A DNA stretch of 38,856 nucleotides from Oscillatoriales cyanobacterium CG2_30_40_61 (GCA_001873365.1 MNYZ01000009.1:1-38856); one strand, 5' to 3'; positions 17,216 through 27,545 are shown, counted from the first letter of the stretch. The notes: generated by a model not told the origin, from the letters alone. Numbers and translations: made by a program.

Positions 17216-18799
17216 ATGAAACGAATATTAAAATACAGTTTTATTCTATTTTTTGTTGGAATAATTTTAGCGATCGCCCCTCCCAGTTTGGGATTATTTA
17301 CCCCTGAATTTGATCTCAGAATTATCCATAGTAATGATCATCATGCCCACTTAGAACCCGTTACCGTTAACGATACGGAATTAGGAGGCATTGTCCGACG
17401 CAAAACCCTAATTGATCGCTTAAAAACCCAAAATCCCCGAGAAACTCTCCTCCTAGATGCGGGAGATATTTTCCAGGGAACTTTATATTTTAATCAATAT
17501 TTAGGTCAAGCGGATTTACCCTTTTATAATCAGATGAATTATCAAGCTGTCACCCTGGGAAACCATGAATTTGACCGAGGACAAACCGTTTTAGCTAATT
17601 TTATTAAAAAAGCCCAGTTTCCCATGCTTTCGGCTAATCTGGAAATCGCGCCTAATTCTCCCTTAGCAGGCTTAGTAAAACCTTGGGTAATTCTATCAGT
17701 TAAAGGCAAAAAAATTGGGGTATTTGGCTTAACTACAGAAGCCACAGCTAATATGTCGAGTCCCGGGGAAGGATTGGTTTTTACCGATGCTATTCAAGCG
17801 GCAAAACAAGCGGTATCGGAGTTAAAAAAACAAGGGGTGAATAAAATTATTGGATTAACCCATATTGGCTTAGAATCGGATTTACAACTAGGTAAAACTG
17901 TGAATGATATTGATATTATTATCGGGGGACATAGCCACACGCCGTTAGGTTCCATGCCCAATGCTAAACAACCCTATCCTATGGTGGAAACTACACCAAA
18001 TGGTCAGAAAGTTTTAGTAGTAACTTCTTGGGAATGGGGGAAATATTTAGGGGATTTACAAGTTAAATTTAATCGCAAAGGAGAAGTAACTTCTTGGCAA
18101 GGAACACCCCATGCTATTGATGATCAAATTCAACCGGATGCCAGTTTTTCCCAACAGTTAGAAAAATTTTCCGCTTCCCTAGAAGTCCTCCGCCAAACTA
18201 TTATTGGAAAAACCCTCACCCCCTTAGAAGGCAGTCGAGATTTAGTTAGAACTCAAGAAACTAATTTAGGGAATTTAATTACCGATGCCATGTTAAGTAA
18301 ATTAAGACCCGATGGTGCTGAAATTGCCCTATTAAATTCTGGAGGAATTCGCTCTAGTATTCCTACCGGAAATATTAGTGTTAGTCAAGTGATTGAAGTT
18401 ATGCCTTTTGGGAATACCATTGCTCGCTTAGATTTAACCGGAGAACAACTCAAACAAGCCTTAGAACATGGCGTCAGTCAAGTAGAATTAGGAGAGGGAA
18501 GATTCCCCCAAGTCTCAGGATTAAGGTTTATTTATGACCGAAAATCTCCGGCGGGTTCGCGGATTATTTCCGTTACCATTATTGATCAATCAGGACAAGA
18601 AAAACCCCTGGATTTAACCGCTACCTATCGAGTGGTTGCCAATAATTTTATGTCTATTGGGGGAGATGGTTATGAGGTGCTGAAATCGGGAAAAAATCAA
18701 GTTGACACCGGATTTTTATTAGCAGATGTGGTGATCGATTATATTAAACAGCAAGCCGAGATTAATGTAAAATCGGGCGATAGAATTATAGCTCAGTAA
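17216..18799 (+). CDS. Secreted 5'-nucleotidase/metallophosphatase
   Basis: A 527-residue two-domain enzyme of the UshA/5'-nucleotidase family that dephosphorylates nucleotides outside the cytoplasm, a phosphorus-scavenging role. A signal or anchor helix lies at about 5-24. The metallophosphoesterase domain shows the metal ligands in SNDHHAH (D41, H43), LDAGDIFQGT, LGNHEFDRG and GGHSHT. The C-terminal nucleotide-binding domain starts near 330 and has NLGNLITDAML, LNSGGIRSSIPTG and NNFMSIGGDGYEV. Length is standard. The stop codon lies in an 8-bp stem (18796-18803/18820-18827). Confidence 0.94.
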   Translation: MKRILKYSFILFFVGIILAIAPPSLGLFTPEFDLRIIHSNDHHAHLEPVTVNDTELGGIVRRKTLIDRLKTQNPRETLLLDAGDIFQGTLYFNQYLGQADLPFYNQMNYQAVTLGNHEFDRGQTVLANFIKKAQFPMLSANLEIAPNSPLAGLVKPWVILSVKGKKIGVFGLTTEATANMSSPGEGLVFTDAIQAAKQAVSELKKQGVNKIIGLTHIGLESDLQLGKTVNDIDIIIGGHSHTPLGSMPNAKQPYPMVETTPNGQKVLVVTSWEWGKYLGDLQVKFNRKGEVTSWQGTPHAIDDQIQPDASFSQQLEKFSASLEVLRQTIIGKTLTPLEGSRDLVRTQETNLGNLITDAMLSKLRPDGAEIALLNSGGIRSSIPTGNISVSQVIEVMPFGNTIARLDLTGEQLKQALEHGVSQVELGEGRFPQVSGLRFIYDRKSPAGSRIISVTIIDQSGQEKPLDLTATYRVVANNFMSIGGDGYEVLKSGKNQVDTGFLLADVVIDYIKQQAEINVKSGDRIIAQ

Positions 18800-18827
18800 G
18801 CAGCCATGACTGCCGTTTTCTGCTTAC
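18796..18827 (+). terminator. Hairpin at the end of the 5'-nucleotidase gene
   Basis: GTAAGCAG (18796-18803, overlapping the stop) pairs with CTGCTTAC (18820-18827). There is no T-run after it, so it is a weak terminator candidate or an mRNA 3' stabiliser. Confidence 0.35.
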
Positions 18828-18831
18828 CTCT

Positions 18832-20296
<1,465 letters not shown>

Positions 20297-20409
20297 ATCA
20301 GTTTAGATATCAACTTTTGCTGCTTTTCACCTGGGAGGGTTTATGTGCCCAAAGTCCGTCAACTTAACCTGAAAAGTAGTATTAGTTAATGGCAAGAAGT
20401 CGAAACCTA

Positions 20410-20601
20410 AGTGATCCCCCCTAACCCCCCTTGGGAAGGGGGAAACGGTGTCAAATTCCCCCTTCCCAAGGGGAAAACGGTGTCAAATTCCCCCTTCCCA
20501 AGGGGGGAAACGGTGTCAAAGTTCCCCTTCCCAAGGGGGGAAACGGAGTCAAAGTCCCCCTTCCCAAGGGGGATTTAGGGGGATCTAATCTACGGCATAA
20601 T
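20410..20601. repeat. Palindromic repeat array, copy 1
   Basis: The 545-bp gap after ahcY holds two copies of one composite block. Each copy starts AGTGATCCCCCCTAACCCC, then has a string of GGGGAAACGGTGTCAAAG units separated by CCCCCTTCCCAAGGGGG palindromes, and ends GGATCTAAT(C/T)TACGGCATAAT. Copy 1 has four internal units. A frame through it (20431-20616) encodes only repeat peptides (PLPKGGNGVKV) and is not a gene. Confidence 0.92.
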
Positions 20602-20761
20602 AGTGATCCCCCCTAACCCCCCTTGGGAAGGGGGGAAACGGTGTCAAAGTCCCCCTTCCCAAGGGGGGAAACGGTGTCAAAGTCCCCCTTCCCAAGGGGG
20701 AAACGGAGTCAAAGTCCCCCTTCCCAAGGGGGATTTAGGGGGATCTAATTTACGGCATAAT
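20602..20761. repeat. Palindromic repeat array, copy 2
   Basis: The second copy of the block, directly abutting copy 1 and ending with the same TACGGCATAAT. It has three internal units instead of four, so the two copies differ by one whole unit. It is not CRISPR: the sequences between the palindromes are themselves conserved. Confidence 0.92.
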
Positions 20762-20841
20762 CAGGGGTTTTAGACTTAATTTGACACCCTGCTATGCCCA
20801 TCACATCATTCTACTTTTGACAATTAATTTAAGAAAAGATT

Positions 20842-21450
20842 ATGGTTGAATGGATTACTAATACAATGACTTCCTTGGGCTACCTAGGAATTGGTTTATT
20901 AATGTTTTTAGAAAATCTATTTCCGCCGATTCCTTCTGAGTTAATTATGCCCCTAGCGGGTTTTACTGTTTCTCAAGGGAAAATGCAAGTTTTACCTGCT
21001 ATTTTAGCGGGAGTTGTTGGAACAATATTAGGGGCATTTCCTTGGTATTATGCGGGTAAATTATTTGGGGAAGAACGGTTAAGAGATTTAGCCGATAAAT
21101 ATGGAAAATGGATTACGGTTTCTGGTAGAGATATTGATAAAGCCAATAATTGGTTTACTCGATATGGGGGAATGGCTGTTTTTTTATGTCGTTTAGTTCC
21201 TGGGGTGAGAACCTTAATTTCTTTACCTGCGGGTCTGAATAATATGCCGTTAATTCCTTTCCTAATCTATTCTACCATTGGCACGACTCTTTGGGTGAGT
21301 TTTTTAACCGGAGCCGGATATTTATTAGGAGACCATTATGAGTTGGTTGATAAATATTTAGGCCCGGTTTCTAAGATTGTGTTATTAATTTTAGTCATTG
21401 GTTTTGGTCTTTGGGTACTTCGCAAAAATATGAGAAAAAGCGCGGAATAA
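20842..21450 (+). CDS. DedA/VTT-family membrane protein
   Basis: DedA proteins are inner-membrane lipid transporters or scramblases that help recycle undecaprenyl phosphate or phospholipids and support membrane homeostasis. The 202-residue protein shows ENLFPPIPSELIMPLAGF (the conserved E-x-x-x-P-x-P start), GAFPWYYAGKLFG, then FTRYGGMAVFLCRLVPGVRTLISLPAG, the family's amphipathic re-entrant region with the functional Arg residues, and a last membrane helix near 170-192. Start ATG 20842. A 61-bp inverted repeat (21464-21524) follows the stop. Confidence 0.94.
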   Translation: MVEWITNTMTSLGYLGIGLLMFLENLFPPIPSELIMPLAGFTVSQGKMQVLPAILAGVVGTILGAFPWYYAGKLFGEERLRDLADKYGKWITVSGRDIDKANNWFTRYGGMAVFLCRLVPGVRTLISLPAGLNNMPLIPFLIYSTIGTTLWVSFLTGAGYLLGDHYELVDKYLGPVSKIVLLILVIGFGLWVLRKNMRKSAE

Positions 21451-21463
21451 TCAGTCATCAGTT

Positions 21464-21524
21464 GTAGGGGCGGGTTCATCAAGGTTTAGGTGATTAACAA
21501 AGATATCAAATAACCCGCCCGTAC
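21464..21524. repeat. GTAGGGGCGGGTT...AACCCGCCCGTAC inverted repeat
   Basis: Arms GTAGGGGCGGGTT (21464-21476) and AACCCGCCCGTAC (21512-21524) flank a 35-bp AT-rich loop. It lies between the convergent dedA-type and murJ genes and could help end both transcripts, but it looks like a dispersed repeat. Confidence 0.85.
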
Positions 21525-21587
21525 CAGTTATTAGTTTATATTTCATCCTTTAATGTTTTCTAAAAATACTTAAGCTAATCACTTTTT

Positions 21588-21622
21588 CTATTCCCTATTC
21601 CCTATTCCCTATTCCCTATTCC
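21588..21622. repeat. CTATTCC tandem repeat, five units
   Basis: Five exact 7-bp units between the DedA gene and murJ, just before the murJ stop codon. Confidence 0.92.
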
Positions 21623-21631
21623 CTTACCTAA

Positions 21632-23245
21632 TTATCTTTGAAATCGTTGGCGAATTCGAGAGACTAATAAATCCACTTCGGGTAATTTGAGAAATAGAAT
21701 TAATACCATAAAAACAATTAAACCGATAATCCCCGGAAGCACTAATTCCAGTAATAAAAATCCAAAATTATCACCGAGGGTTAAAATTCTTAAACCTTGT
21801 AATGTTCCCCAACTGACCAACCCAGAAATTAGACTAATAATAGTTAATCCCAAAAAAGGTAAACTCCACTCCCGCCAGGGTAAACCATTTAATTTTATAT
21901 GTAATAGCCATAAAAACATCACCATAGAAACAATATTAACTCCAACGGTGGCTAGGACTAAACCCGGTGCGCCCCAAGATTTAACTAAAATAAAATCCAA
22001 TAACCCATTCAAGAAAATATTAAAAATACTCACCTTAAATGGCGTCTGTCCATCTCCTAACCCATAAAATACCCTAACTAATACATCCCGTCCTAAATAA
22101 AAGAACATCCCCACGGAATAGGCGACTAAAACCGAAGCCACAAACTCCGAAGCCTCTAAATTAAAAGCATAACGTTCGTAAACTATTCTGACCGTTGGCA
22201 AAGCCAAAGCCACCATTAATGTACTTAACGGTAACATGGTAATTGCTGTTAAGATTAAAGCCTGACGAATCCGATCTTTTAATTCTGGCCATTGTTCAGG
22301 ATCTCTCAAACGAGCAAAAACAGGTAAAAAAGGAACCAAAATCATATTAGAAATGATTCCTAAAGGAGTTTGAACTAATAACCCAGAATAACCCATTGCT
22401 GAAGCAGCTTGGGGAATATAAGAAGCAAAAAATAAATCCGTATATACATTAATTTGTAACATTCCTGATGATAAAGTGGCGGGTAACATCACTTTCATCA
22501 CATCTCTTAATCCGGGTATTTTAAAATTGAATCGTAGCCGCAAAGTTCCTAACCCCGATTTCCACATCGCCGGAACTTGAATAATCCATTGTAAAATCGC
22601 CCCCGCTAGGGTAGCCCAAGCCAAAACTTGACCCCCTAAAACCATATATTTAGGACTACCAACTTCATCCCCTAAAATCCCAATTAAAACCCCTAATCCT
22701 AAAATTAAAGCTGCACTAGAAAATAAGGGACTAATTGACGGCAACCAATACATATCCGCCGCATTTAGTGTCCCAAATCCAATCCCAATTAACCCCGCAA
22801 ATAACGCCATCGGAGCCATAATTTTTAACTGTTCAATGGCAATATTTCGGGTAGCTATACCTTCGGGAGTTAGGCTTAAACCCGGAGCCATTAAATCAAT
22901 TAAGGGGGTGGCAAAAATTACTAACCCTACTGTTACTACTAATAAAACCATTCCCACTAATGTAGAAACCGTTTCAACTAAAGCCTCGGCATCTTTGCGC
23001 TCTCTATTCGCTAAAGCACTAACAATAGCACTATGAAAGGGACCATTAATTCCCCCTAATAAAATTAATAAAAATCCGGGGATAACATAAGCAAAATTAT
23101 AGGCATCAATAGCCGGCCCCACACCAAAAGCCGCCGCCATTACCTGTTGACGAATTAAGCCAAATACTTTACTAATTAGGGTAGCCACTGCAACAATAGT
23201 GGCAATTCCTACTAATGAACGAGAGCGTTTAGGTTCTTCTGACAC
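21632..23245 (-). CDS. murJ: MurJ/MviN lipid II flippase
   Basis: MurJ flips lipid II across the inner membrane for peptidoglycan synthesis. The protein has about 14 membrane segments. The start SLVGIATIVAVATLISKVFGLIRQQ carries the family's first helix with its conserved basic residues. FAYVIPGFLLILLGGINGPFHSA and GLVVQTP-like GLLVQTPLGIISNMILVPFLP are family features. The open frame runs from a TTG at 23272 (546 residues), but I prefer GTG 23245 (MSEEPKRSRS, 537 residues), which matches cyanobacterial starts. It is divergent from sfsA with a 71-bp gap. Confidence 0.93.
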   Translation of the reverse strand: MSEEPKRSRSLVGIATIVAVATLISKVFGLIRQQVMAAAFGVGPAIDAYNFAYVIPGFLLILLGGINGPFHSAIVSALANRERKDAEALVETVSTLVGMVLLVVTVGLVIFATPLIDLMAPGLSLTPEGIATRNIAIEQLKIMAPMALFAGLIGIGFGTLNAADMYWLPSISPLFSSAALILGLGVLIGILGDEVGSPKYMVLGGQVLAWATLAGAILQWIIQVPAMWKSGLGTLRLRFNFKIPGLRDVMKVMLPATLSSGMLQINVYTDLFFASYIPQAASAMGYSGLLVQTPLGIISNMILVPFLPVFARLRDPEQWPELKDRIRQALILTAITMLPLSTLMVALALPTVRIVYERYAFNLEASEFVASVLVAYSVGMFFYLGRDVLVRVFYGLGDGQTPFKVSIFNIFLNGLLDFILVKSWGAPGLVLATVGVNIVSMVMFLWLLHIKLNGLPWREWSLPFLGLTIISLISGLVSWGTLQGLRILTLGDNFGFLLLELVLPGIIGLIVFMVLILFLKLPEVDLLVSRIRQRFQR

Positions 23246-23316
23246 GGAATATCCACAGGGGTTAAAATTCAAACCCTAGTTTAATCGGAATTGACCACTA
23301 TTCAAACCAATTGCTA

Positions 23317-24075
23317 ATGGATTCTTATTTGTATCGCTATCCGTCCCTGGAGTCAGGGGTTTTGCTCAAACGCTATAAACGATTTTTAGCCGATATTCAG
23401 TTAGCCTCTGGGGAAGTAATTACCGCCCATTGTCCCAATACCGGGCCGATGACCGGGGTTTGTATCCCAGGAAACCCGGTGAGGGTGTCCTATAGCCCTA
23501 GTAAAACTCGCAAATATCCCTATACTTGGGAGTTAATTCAGTTAAATTCGGAGGTTGACTCCCTCGGAGAGTTAACCTGGACGGGAGTTAATACCGCTTT
23601 ACCTAACAAGATAATTAATTTAGCTTTAATAGCAAGGTTGTTTCCTGAATTGGGAAATTATAGCGAAATTAAGCCAGAAGTTCCCTATGGGATAAATTTA
23701 AAAAGTCGGGTGGATTTTTTGTTACAAGGGGAAGATAAACCGATTTATTTGGAAGTTAAAAATACCACTTGGTCTGATGGGAAAATTGCCTTATTTCCTG
23801 ATACCGTAACTGAAAGGGGACAGAAACATTTAAAGGAATTAATCGAAGTTGTCAAACAAGGCGATCGCGCAGTTATGTTATATTTTATTAATCGGGGAGA
23901 CTGTACAGAATTTGCCCCCGGAGATTCAGCCGACCCAGTTTATGGTCAACTGTTAAGAGAAGCAATCTTAGCCGGGGTGGAAGTATTACCCTGTCGATTT
24001 AAAGTTACTCCAGAAGGTGTTAAATATTTAGGGTTAGCAACATTCCCGCCGTTGTTGTCTTCAAGCCTATCTTAA
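23317..24075 (+). CDS. sfsA: SfsA, sugar-fermentation stimulation protein / nuclease-like
   Basis: SfsA proteins combine an OB-like N-terminal domain and a PD-(D/E)xK nuclease-like core; the cellular role is uncertain. The signature AHCPNTGPMTGVC is at about 36-48, and RVDFLLQGEDKPIYLEVKNTT carries the D...E-V-K catalytic-type motif. FPDTVTERGQKHLKEL and GDRAVMLYFI(N)RGDC follow. I start at ATG 23317 (MDSYLYRYP, 253 residues); the frame opens two codons earlier at TTG. Confidence 0.94.
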   Translation: MDSYLYRYPSLESGVLLKRYKRFLADIQLASGEVITAHCPNTGPMTGVCIPGNPVRVSYSPSKTRKYPYTWELIQLNSEVDSLGELTWTGVNTALPNKIINLALIARLFPELGNYSEIKPEVPYGINLKSRVDFLLQGEDKPIYLEVKNTTWSDGKIALFPDTVTERGQKHLKELIEVVKQGDRAVMLYFINRGDCTEFAPGDSADPVYGQLLREAILAGVEVLPCRFKVTPEGVKYLGLATFPPLLSSSLS

Positions 24076-24113
24076 AATATACTTAATATTACCTTTGTAT
24101 CAAAATTAAATTA

Positions 24114-24148
24114 GATCCCCCTAAATCCCCCTTCCCAAGGGGGACTTT
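24114..24148. repeat. GATCCCCC palindromic repeat, single copy
   Basis: One GATCCCCCTAAATCCCCC / TTCCCAAGGGGGACTTT unit, identical in form to the start of the array at 7275, placed 40 bp after sfsA. Confidence 0.88.
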
Positions 24149-24194
24149 AAATAAATCAACCCAAAAAAAAGAGGTTTTTTTAAAATTAACAGGA

Positions 24195-24317
24195 TTATTG
24201 TGATTTCTTGGGAGTCGTTACAACTTTCCAGGTCACAAACAATAGAAAACTCAAATATCCAAATACAGCTAACCAGTCAAGAATTCGACTATCAATTATG
24301 AATGTTGTATTTTCCAT
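24195..24317 (-). CDS. Possible 40-residue single-helix membrane protein
   Basis: A short frame from ATG 24317 to TAA 24195: MENTTFIIDSRILDWLAVF, then a membrane helix (about 13-31) and a basic tail ending TTPKKSQ. The shape (short acidic/polar head, one helix, basic tail) is that of the small photosynthetic-membrane subunits, but I do not recognise which, and no ribosome site is seen. Spacing between sfsA and the DUF1517 gene leaves room for it. Confidence 0.4.
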   Translation of the reverse strand: MENTTFIIDSRILDWLAVFGYLSFLLFVTWKVVTTPKKSQ

Positions 24318-24481
24318 GAATTAAGGAGTTTTCCGACCCGCTCAATACTAATATAAAACAACCAGAAGTATTACCTCTATTCCGGTGTTCCGGTGTTCCC
24401 TTTTAATCAAGAATTTTGAACACAATTCAAACATGATTGCTATATGAATAATCAAAAAGGTGGCTTACGCCACCCTAAAGA

Positions 24482-25432
24482 TTAAACTAAGCTCAAATCG
24501 GGATAATATGCCAACATATCATCAGTGCTCAGAGTATCTCCACTAGCTTGAGGTGTCCAGAGAATTTCTACAGCTAATAATTGTTCACTCCCAACCGAAC
24601 CTAAACGACTTAATGCTTGACGTAAAGTTTCAGGACTATTCACTTTAGGAAGTTCAATTTTTCCTAAAGTTCCAACTACTAGTGTCACCACAATATATTC
24701 GTTTTCCGTTGCGGTTAAATCTCCCATTTGACTAACTAAAGTTGGATTATTTCCAGTTAAGGAAGGAGCCATCCCACCGATTAACTGATTATTAACATTA
24801 GACAGGGTTTCTTCAGTAAATTTACTGCGTTCGGCTAAGGCCCATTGATTAAATTTAGCCTCGGCGGAATTCATTCCCGTTTGTTCCGACTGCGAAGACC
24901 CATAGGCCCAATATTCAGGATGGCGTAACAGGGCTAAGGTGGCTTCCTGTAAGACCTGGGCACGACCCGCCGCCGAACCCGTATCAGCAGTCTGGGCCAT
25001 GCGGTCTAAATCCCCCTGTAAATTCCGGGCTTGGGCTAGTAACCCCACCTGTAAACGGGCCACAGAAACCGTTGGGTTACTGCTGTATCCCAGTTCATCC
25101 TCATCCTGTCCCTGTCCCATGACTGAGCGAATACTGTTGAAAATGAACCCAGCCACGGCCATAAAAATTAGTACGGAAAATAACCCGCCCCCACCAAACC
25201 CAAAGAAGGGGATCAGGAAGGGAAATCCAAAACCGCCACCGCCGTAATAACCACCCCCGGAACGACCAGGACTGGGACTATAGCCACGACTGGGAGCGGA
25301 TCTAAAGGAACCACCTCCGATGCGTCCGCCGCTTCTAGCTGCTAATACACCATCAACTTGACTGAAAAATAAAACCGCAGCTAGGCTAAAAATAGCTAAG
25401 GGTTTTAACAATTTTTTAAACATAAATGACAT
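24482..25432 (-). CDS. DUF1517 membrane protein
   Basis: DUF1517 proteins are thylakoid or envelope proteins of cyanobacteria and plastids with unknown role. A signal-like helix (FKKLLKPLAIFSLAAVLFF, cleavage near GVLAA) is followed by an RSGGRIGGGSFRS and Gly/Pro/Ser-rich stretch, a second hydrophobic segment (FSVLIFMAVAGFIFNSI), then the DUF1517 domain from about residue 105 of the chosen start (TVSVARLQVGLLAQARNLQ...LRHPEYWAYGS...EYIVVTLVVGT...AVEILWTPQ). The frame opens at TTG 25477; the ATG at 25432 or 25423 is the likely start, since the hydrophobic signal begins there. Confidence 0.9.
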   Translation of the reverse strand: MSFMFKKLLKPLAIFSLAAVLFFSQVDGVLAARSGGRIGGGSFRSAPSRGYSPSPGRSGGGYYGGGGFGFPFLIPFFGFGGGGLFSVLIFMAVAGFIFNSIRSVMGQGQDEDELGYSSNPTVSVARLQVGLLAQARNLQGDLDRMAQTADTGSAAGRAQVLQEATLALLRHPEYWAYGSSQSEQTGMNSAEAKFNQWALAERSKFTEETLSNVNNQLIGGMAPSLTGNNPTLVSQMGDLTATENEYIVVTLVVGTLGKIELPKVNSPETLRQALSRLGSVGSEQLLAVEILWTPQASGDTLSTDDMLAYYPDLSLV

Positions 25433-25529
25433 CTTATTTTTTTGAGGACATAGAAACTGGAAAATTGTCGAGAGCAAGATAACAGACGCTCTGTTGATTC
25501 GGGTTTACGGATTTCCTCACTCCTTTGAT

Positions 25530-25620
25530 GGTGGGAGGTTTTCAGCGATTTTATCTATACTCTGAAATCCTCCCAACCCTGAAGGGATGGGGATTCCATC
25601 TGCTTCAACAAATCAGGGTA
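25530..25620 (-). mobile_element. Possible decayed end of an IS200/IS605-type element
   Basis: Part of the 613-bp region between the DUF1517 gene and acsF. CCTCCCAACCCT/AGGGATGGGG forms a hairpin-like stretch with one mismatch, in a sequence form often seen at IS605-type ends, and a second GGTGGGAGG lies 60 bp upstream. No transposase remains. A frame at 25525-25752 through it looks like noise. Low confidence. Confidence 0.25.
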
Positions 25621-25802
25621 ACAGATATTGAATTACGGGGTAATTCCCTAGAGCAAACTAGGTTGAGATTACCGATTTTGCCTAAATATATTTTATCTCT
25701 TTTTTATTGTATGCGGGAGCGACCGTCTGGGGGAGGAACACCTTTGAGTTAGCCCCAGCAGAATATTTATCCGAAAGGGTAGAAAAATTTGGTGATCGCT
25801 GC

Positions 25803-25808
25803 TATGAT
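25803..25808 (+). promoter_or_regulatory. Extended -10 promoter (TGcTATGAT)
   Basis: TGCTATGAT fits an extended -10 element, which would start transcription near 25815. It lies 30 bp before a strong terminator, so the transcript would be very short. Confidence 0.35.
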
Positions 25809-25812
25809 AGTA

Positions 25813-25833
25813 AATAACTGATAACTGATAACT
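25813..25833. repeat. ATAACTG tandem repeat, three units
   Basis: Three exact 7-bp units, ATAACTG, just upstream of the terminator at 25839. Confidence 0.85.
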
Positions 25834-25877
25834 GATCTAGCCACGGTTGCTAAAAACTAGCGACTGTGGCTTTTTTT
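25815..25877 (+). ncRNA. Candidate short RNA of about 63 nt
   Basis: Between the extended -10 at 25803 and the terminator at 25839-25877 there is no ORF. A transcript would be an ATAACTG-repeat 5' part plus the terminator hairpin. I checked for the Yfr1 motif (ACTCCTCACAC) and did not find it, so the class is unknown; the RNA is inferred from two signals only. Confidence 0.25.
25839..25877 (+). terminator. Rho-independent terminator
   Basis: AGCCACGGT pairs with ACTGTGGCT (one G-T pair), with the inner part TGCT/AGCG-like, and a run of seven T follows. A plus-strand terminator here has no protein gene directly before it, which is why a small RNA was considered. Confidence 0.75.
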
Positions 25878-26028
25878 GTTGGATCAACCTTCACAATCCA
25901 CTCCCCTGATTTCATCCTTTCGGGCCACCCCCATTAACAAACCTAAAGAGGCTGAACAGCGGTTGGGTGCGTAAGTCTTGTATAACAGAAAACCGGGTAA
26001 AAAGACTCCACCGTCCCAAGAATCAGGT

Positions 26029-26060
26029 AAAAAAAAGAGGTTCTGTGTTTACAAAACCTC
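26029..26060 (-). terminator. Rho-independent terminator of acsF
   Basis: On the minus strand GAGGTTTTGT (26060-26051) and ACAGAACCTC (26046-26037) pair with one G-T pair around a 4-nt loop, and an uninterrupted T-run of eight follows. It lies about 30 bp beyond the acsF stop. Confidence 0.88.
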
Positions 26061-26090
26061 CTCAGCTTAATTTAGATTTGAGAGTGACTC

Positions 26091-27167
26091 TTAATAAACA
26101 GCACCTTGAGACCCGCTCAGATCAATCGGTTTCATGAAGTACAGTTTAATTAACTGCCATCCGTTAGATAGATAATAGGGCAGTTTTTGGAACAACTGAA
26201 CCAATTTAGAACTGCCAGAATTGGCGATCGCCGTCAATTGTTGGTTATTCTTGACACAAACATCCAATCGGTTATAGAACTCAGGATTATCTACATCCAG
26301 CATCACAGGGAAAACACGACCTGCGGTTTGATTGGTTTTTTGAATCACGTGAATGTCATAATCTCGAGCATTTAAACCCAGACAAGCGTAGAAGTCCGCC
26401 CGTTGTAAATCGTTTAAATACATCGTTGCAAACACAGATAATAGGAAGAAACGACACCAGAGTTTAGCCTTCCAATCATTCAGCATTTGGGGTTGAGATT
26501 GCATGATGGCATCAAAGAAATCGCCATGACGGTTCTCATCCTGACACCAATTTTCAAAGAAGCGGAAAATCGGGTAAATCCGGTTTTCAGGATTCGCTTC
26601 TAAATGGCGATAAATTGTGATGTAGCGCCAATATCCAATTTTTTCTGACAAATAGGTGGCGTAAAAAATAAATTTGGGTTTAAAAAACGTATATTGATGG
26701 TTTTTGGTCAAAAATCCCAAATCTAAGGAGAGGTTAAAATCCGACATCGCTTTATTCAGAAAACCCGCATGACGAGCTTCATCGCGAGACATCAATTCAA
26801 AACACTCTGCCAAAACCGGGCTTTTCCCCTTGAGACGACGGCTGAGTTCTTTATAGAGCAGGAAGCCTGAAAATTCGGCAGTGCAGGAACGCTCTAAAAA
26901 TTCAATGAACAAACCACGGGTATCTCCATCAATATGATCCCAGGATTGGTCAAATTGTGCATCCCGGACAAAGTGATGGCGGTTGTAGTCTACACGAAAC
27001 TCTTCCAAAATGGCTAAGAGTTCTTCCTCATTGACGGAGATATCCATTTTCTCCATTTCCTCAAAATCCGTCGTATAGAAACGAGGAGTGAGAATGGTTT
27101 CTTTCGCTGGGCTTTTTACCCCAGGTCGGATTTCGTCAAAAGCGGGTTTTTTCAGGGAATCTACCAT
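26091..27167 (-). CDS. acsF: Aerobic Mg-protoporphyrin IX monomethyl ester cyclase
   Basis: AcsF is the oxygen-dependent diiron enzyme that forms the fifth ring of chlorophyll. The 358-residue protein begins [34 protein letters not shown], as in cyanobacterial ChlA/AcsF. Diiron ligands are visible: E98 (CTAEFSGF), E130-x-x-H133 (DEARH) and E211-x-x-H214 (DENRH). The low-oxygen paralogue often sits elsewhere; only one copy is here. It is transcribed alone, with its own terminator, and diverges from the permease operon at 27546 across a 378-bp gap. Confidence 0.96.
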   Translation of the reverse strand: MVDSLKKPAFDEIRPGVKSPAKETILTPRFYTTDFEEMEKMDISVNEEELLAILEEFRVDYNRHHFVRDAQFDQSWDHIDGDTRGLFIEFLERSCTAEFSGFLLYKELSRRLKGKSPVLAECFELMSRDEARHAGFLNKAMSDFNLSLDLGFLTKNHQYTFFKPKFIFYATYLSEKIGYWRYITIYRHLEANPENRIYPIFRFFENWCQDENRHGDFFDAIMQSQPQMLNDWKAKLWCRFFLLSVFATMYLNDLQRADFYACLGLNARDYDIHVIQKTNQTAGRVFPVMLDVDNPEFYNRLDVCVKNNQQLTAIANSGSSKLVQLFQKLPYYLSNGWQLIKLYFMKPIDLSGSQGAVY

Positions 27168-27545
27168 GTCTGTTGGATCTCTATTCTTATCGCGGTGTGT
27201 CTTAAAGTCAGGAGTTCACGGGACACTTCGCCCGTCACCCCGCTTGAGGTTAGGCTTAATTTTGAATTAGCTTAAAATTGCCATGCCATACAGTCTAGCA
27301 ACCTATATAACCAAAAAAGAGGTTGTTTGCGTTAAGAATTGCAACAAAATCAGGTATTGCTTGACAATTGACCATGAATAGTCTAAAGATTTTTTCCTCT
27401 ATAAATGCTTTTGTCTGCTTCTGACAATCGAGGCCTAATATCTGCTAACTTGGATGGATGAACTATACTGAAAAATCGCTCAATTCCAATTGTCTAAATG
27501 ATCCCCTGGATCGTGGAATTGTTTTGTCCTTCCTATAGGTAACGG
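27168..27545. promoter_or_regulatory. Divergent promoter region of acsF and the DUF318 permease
   Basis: This 378-bp gap has no gene. On the plus strand TTGACA (27361-27366) lies 16 nt upstream of a poor -10 (CTAAAG), about 160 bp before the permease ATG. On the minus strand a stem ACGGG/CCCGT (near 27210-27235) sits in the acsF leader. No sharp -10 for acsF was found. Confidence 0.3.

Noticed and set aside
20431-20616. 61-residue ORF through the repeat array
   Set aside because: It encodes only PLPKGGNGVKV-type repeat peptides and ends inside the second copy.
20410-20761. CRISPR-like regular array
   Set aside because: Period of about 37 bp with palindromes looks similar, but the sequences between them are the same in every unit, so there are no unique spacers.
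24160-24182. Terminator after sfsA (AAAAAAAAGAGGTTTTTTT)
   Set aside because: A-run and T-run pairing with almost no GC stem; too weak to call.
25525-25752. 75-residue ORF between the DUF1517 gene and acsF
   Set aside because: It reads through a hairpin and low-complexity sequence, shows no recognisable domain and has no ribosome site.
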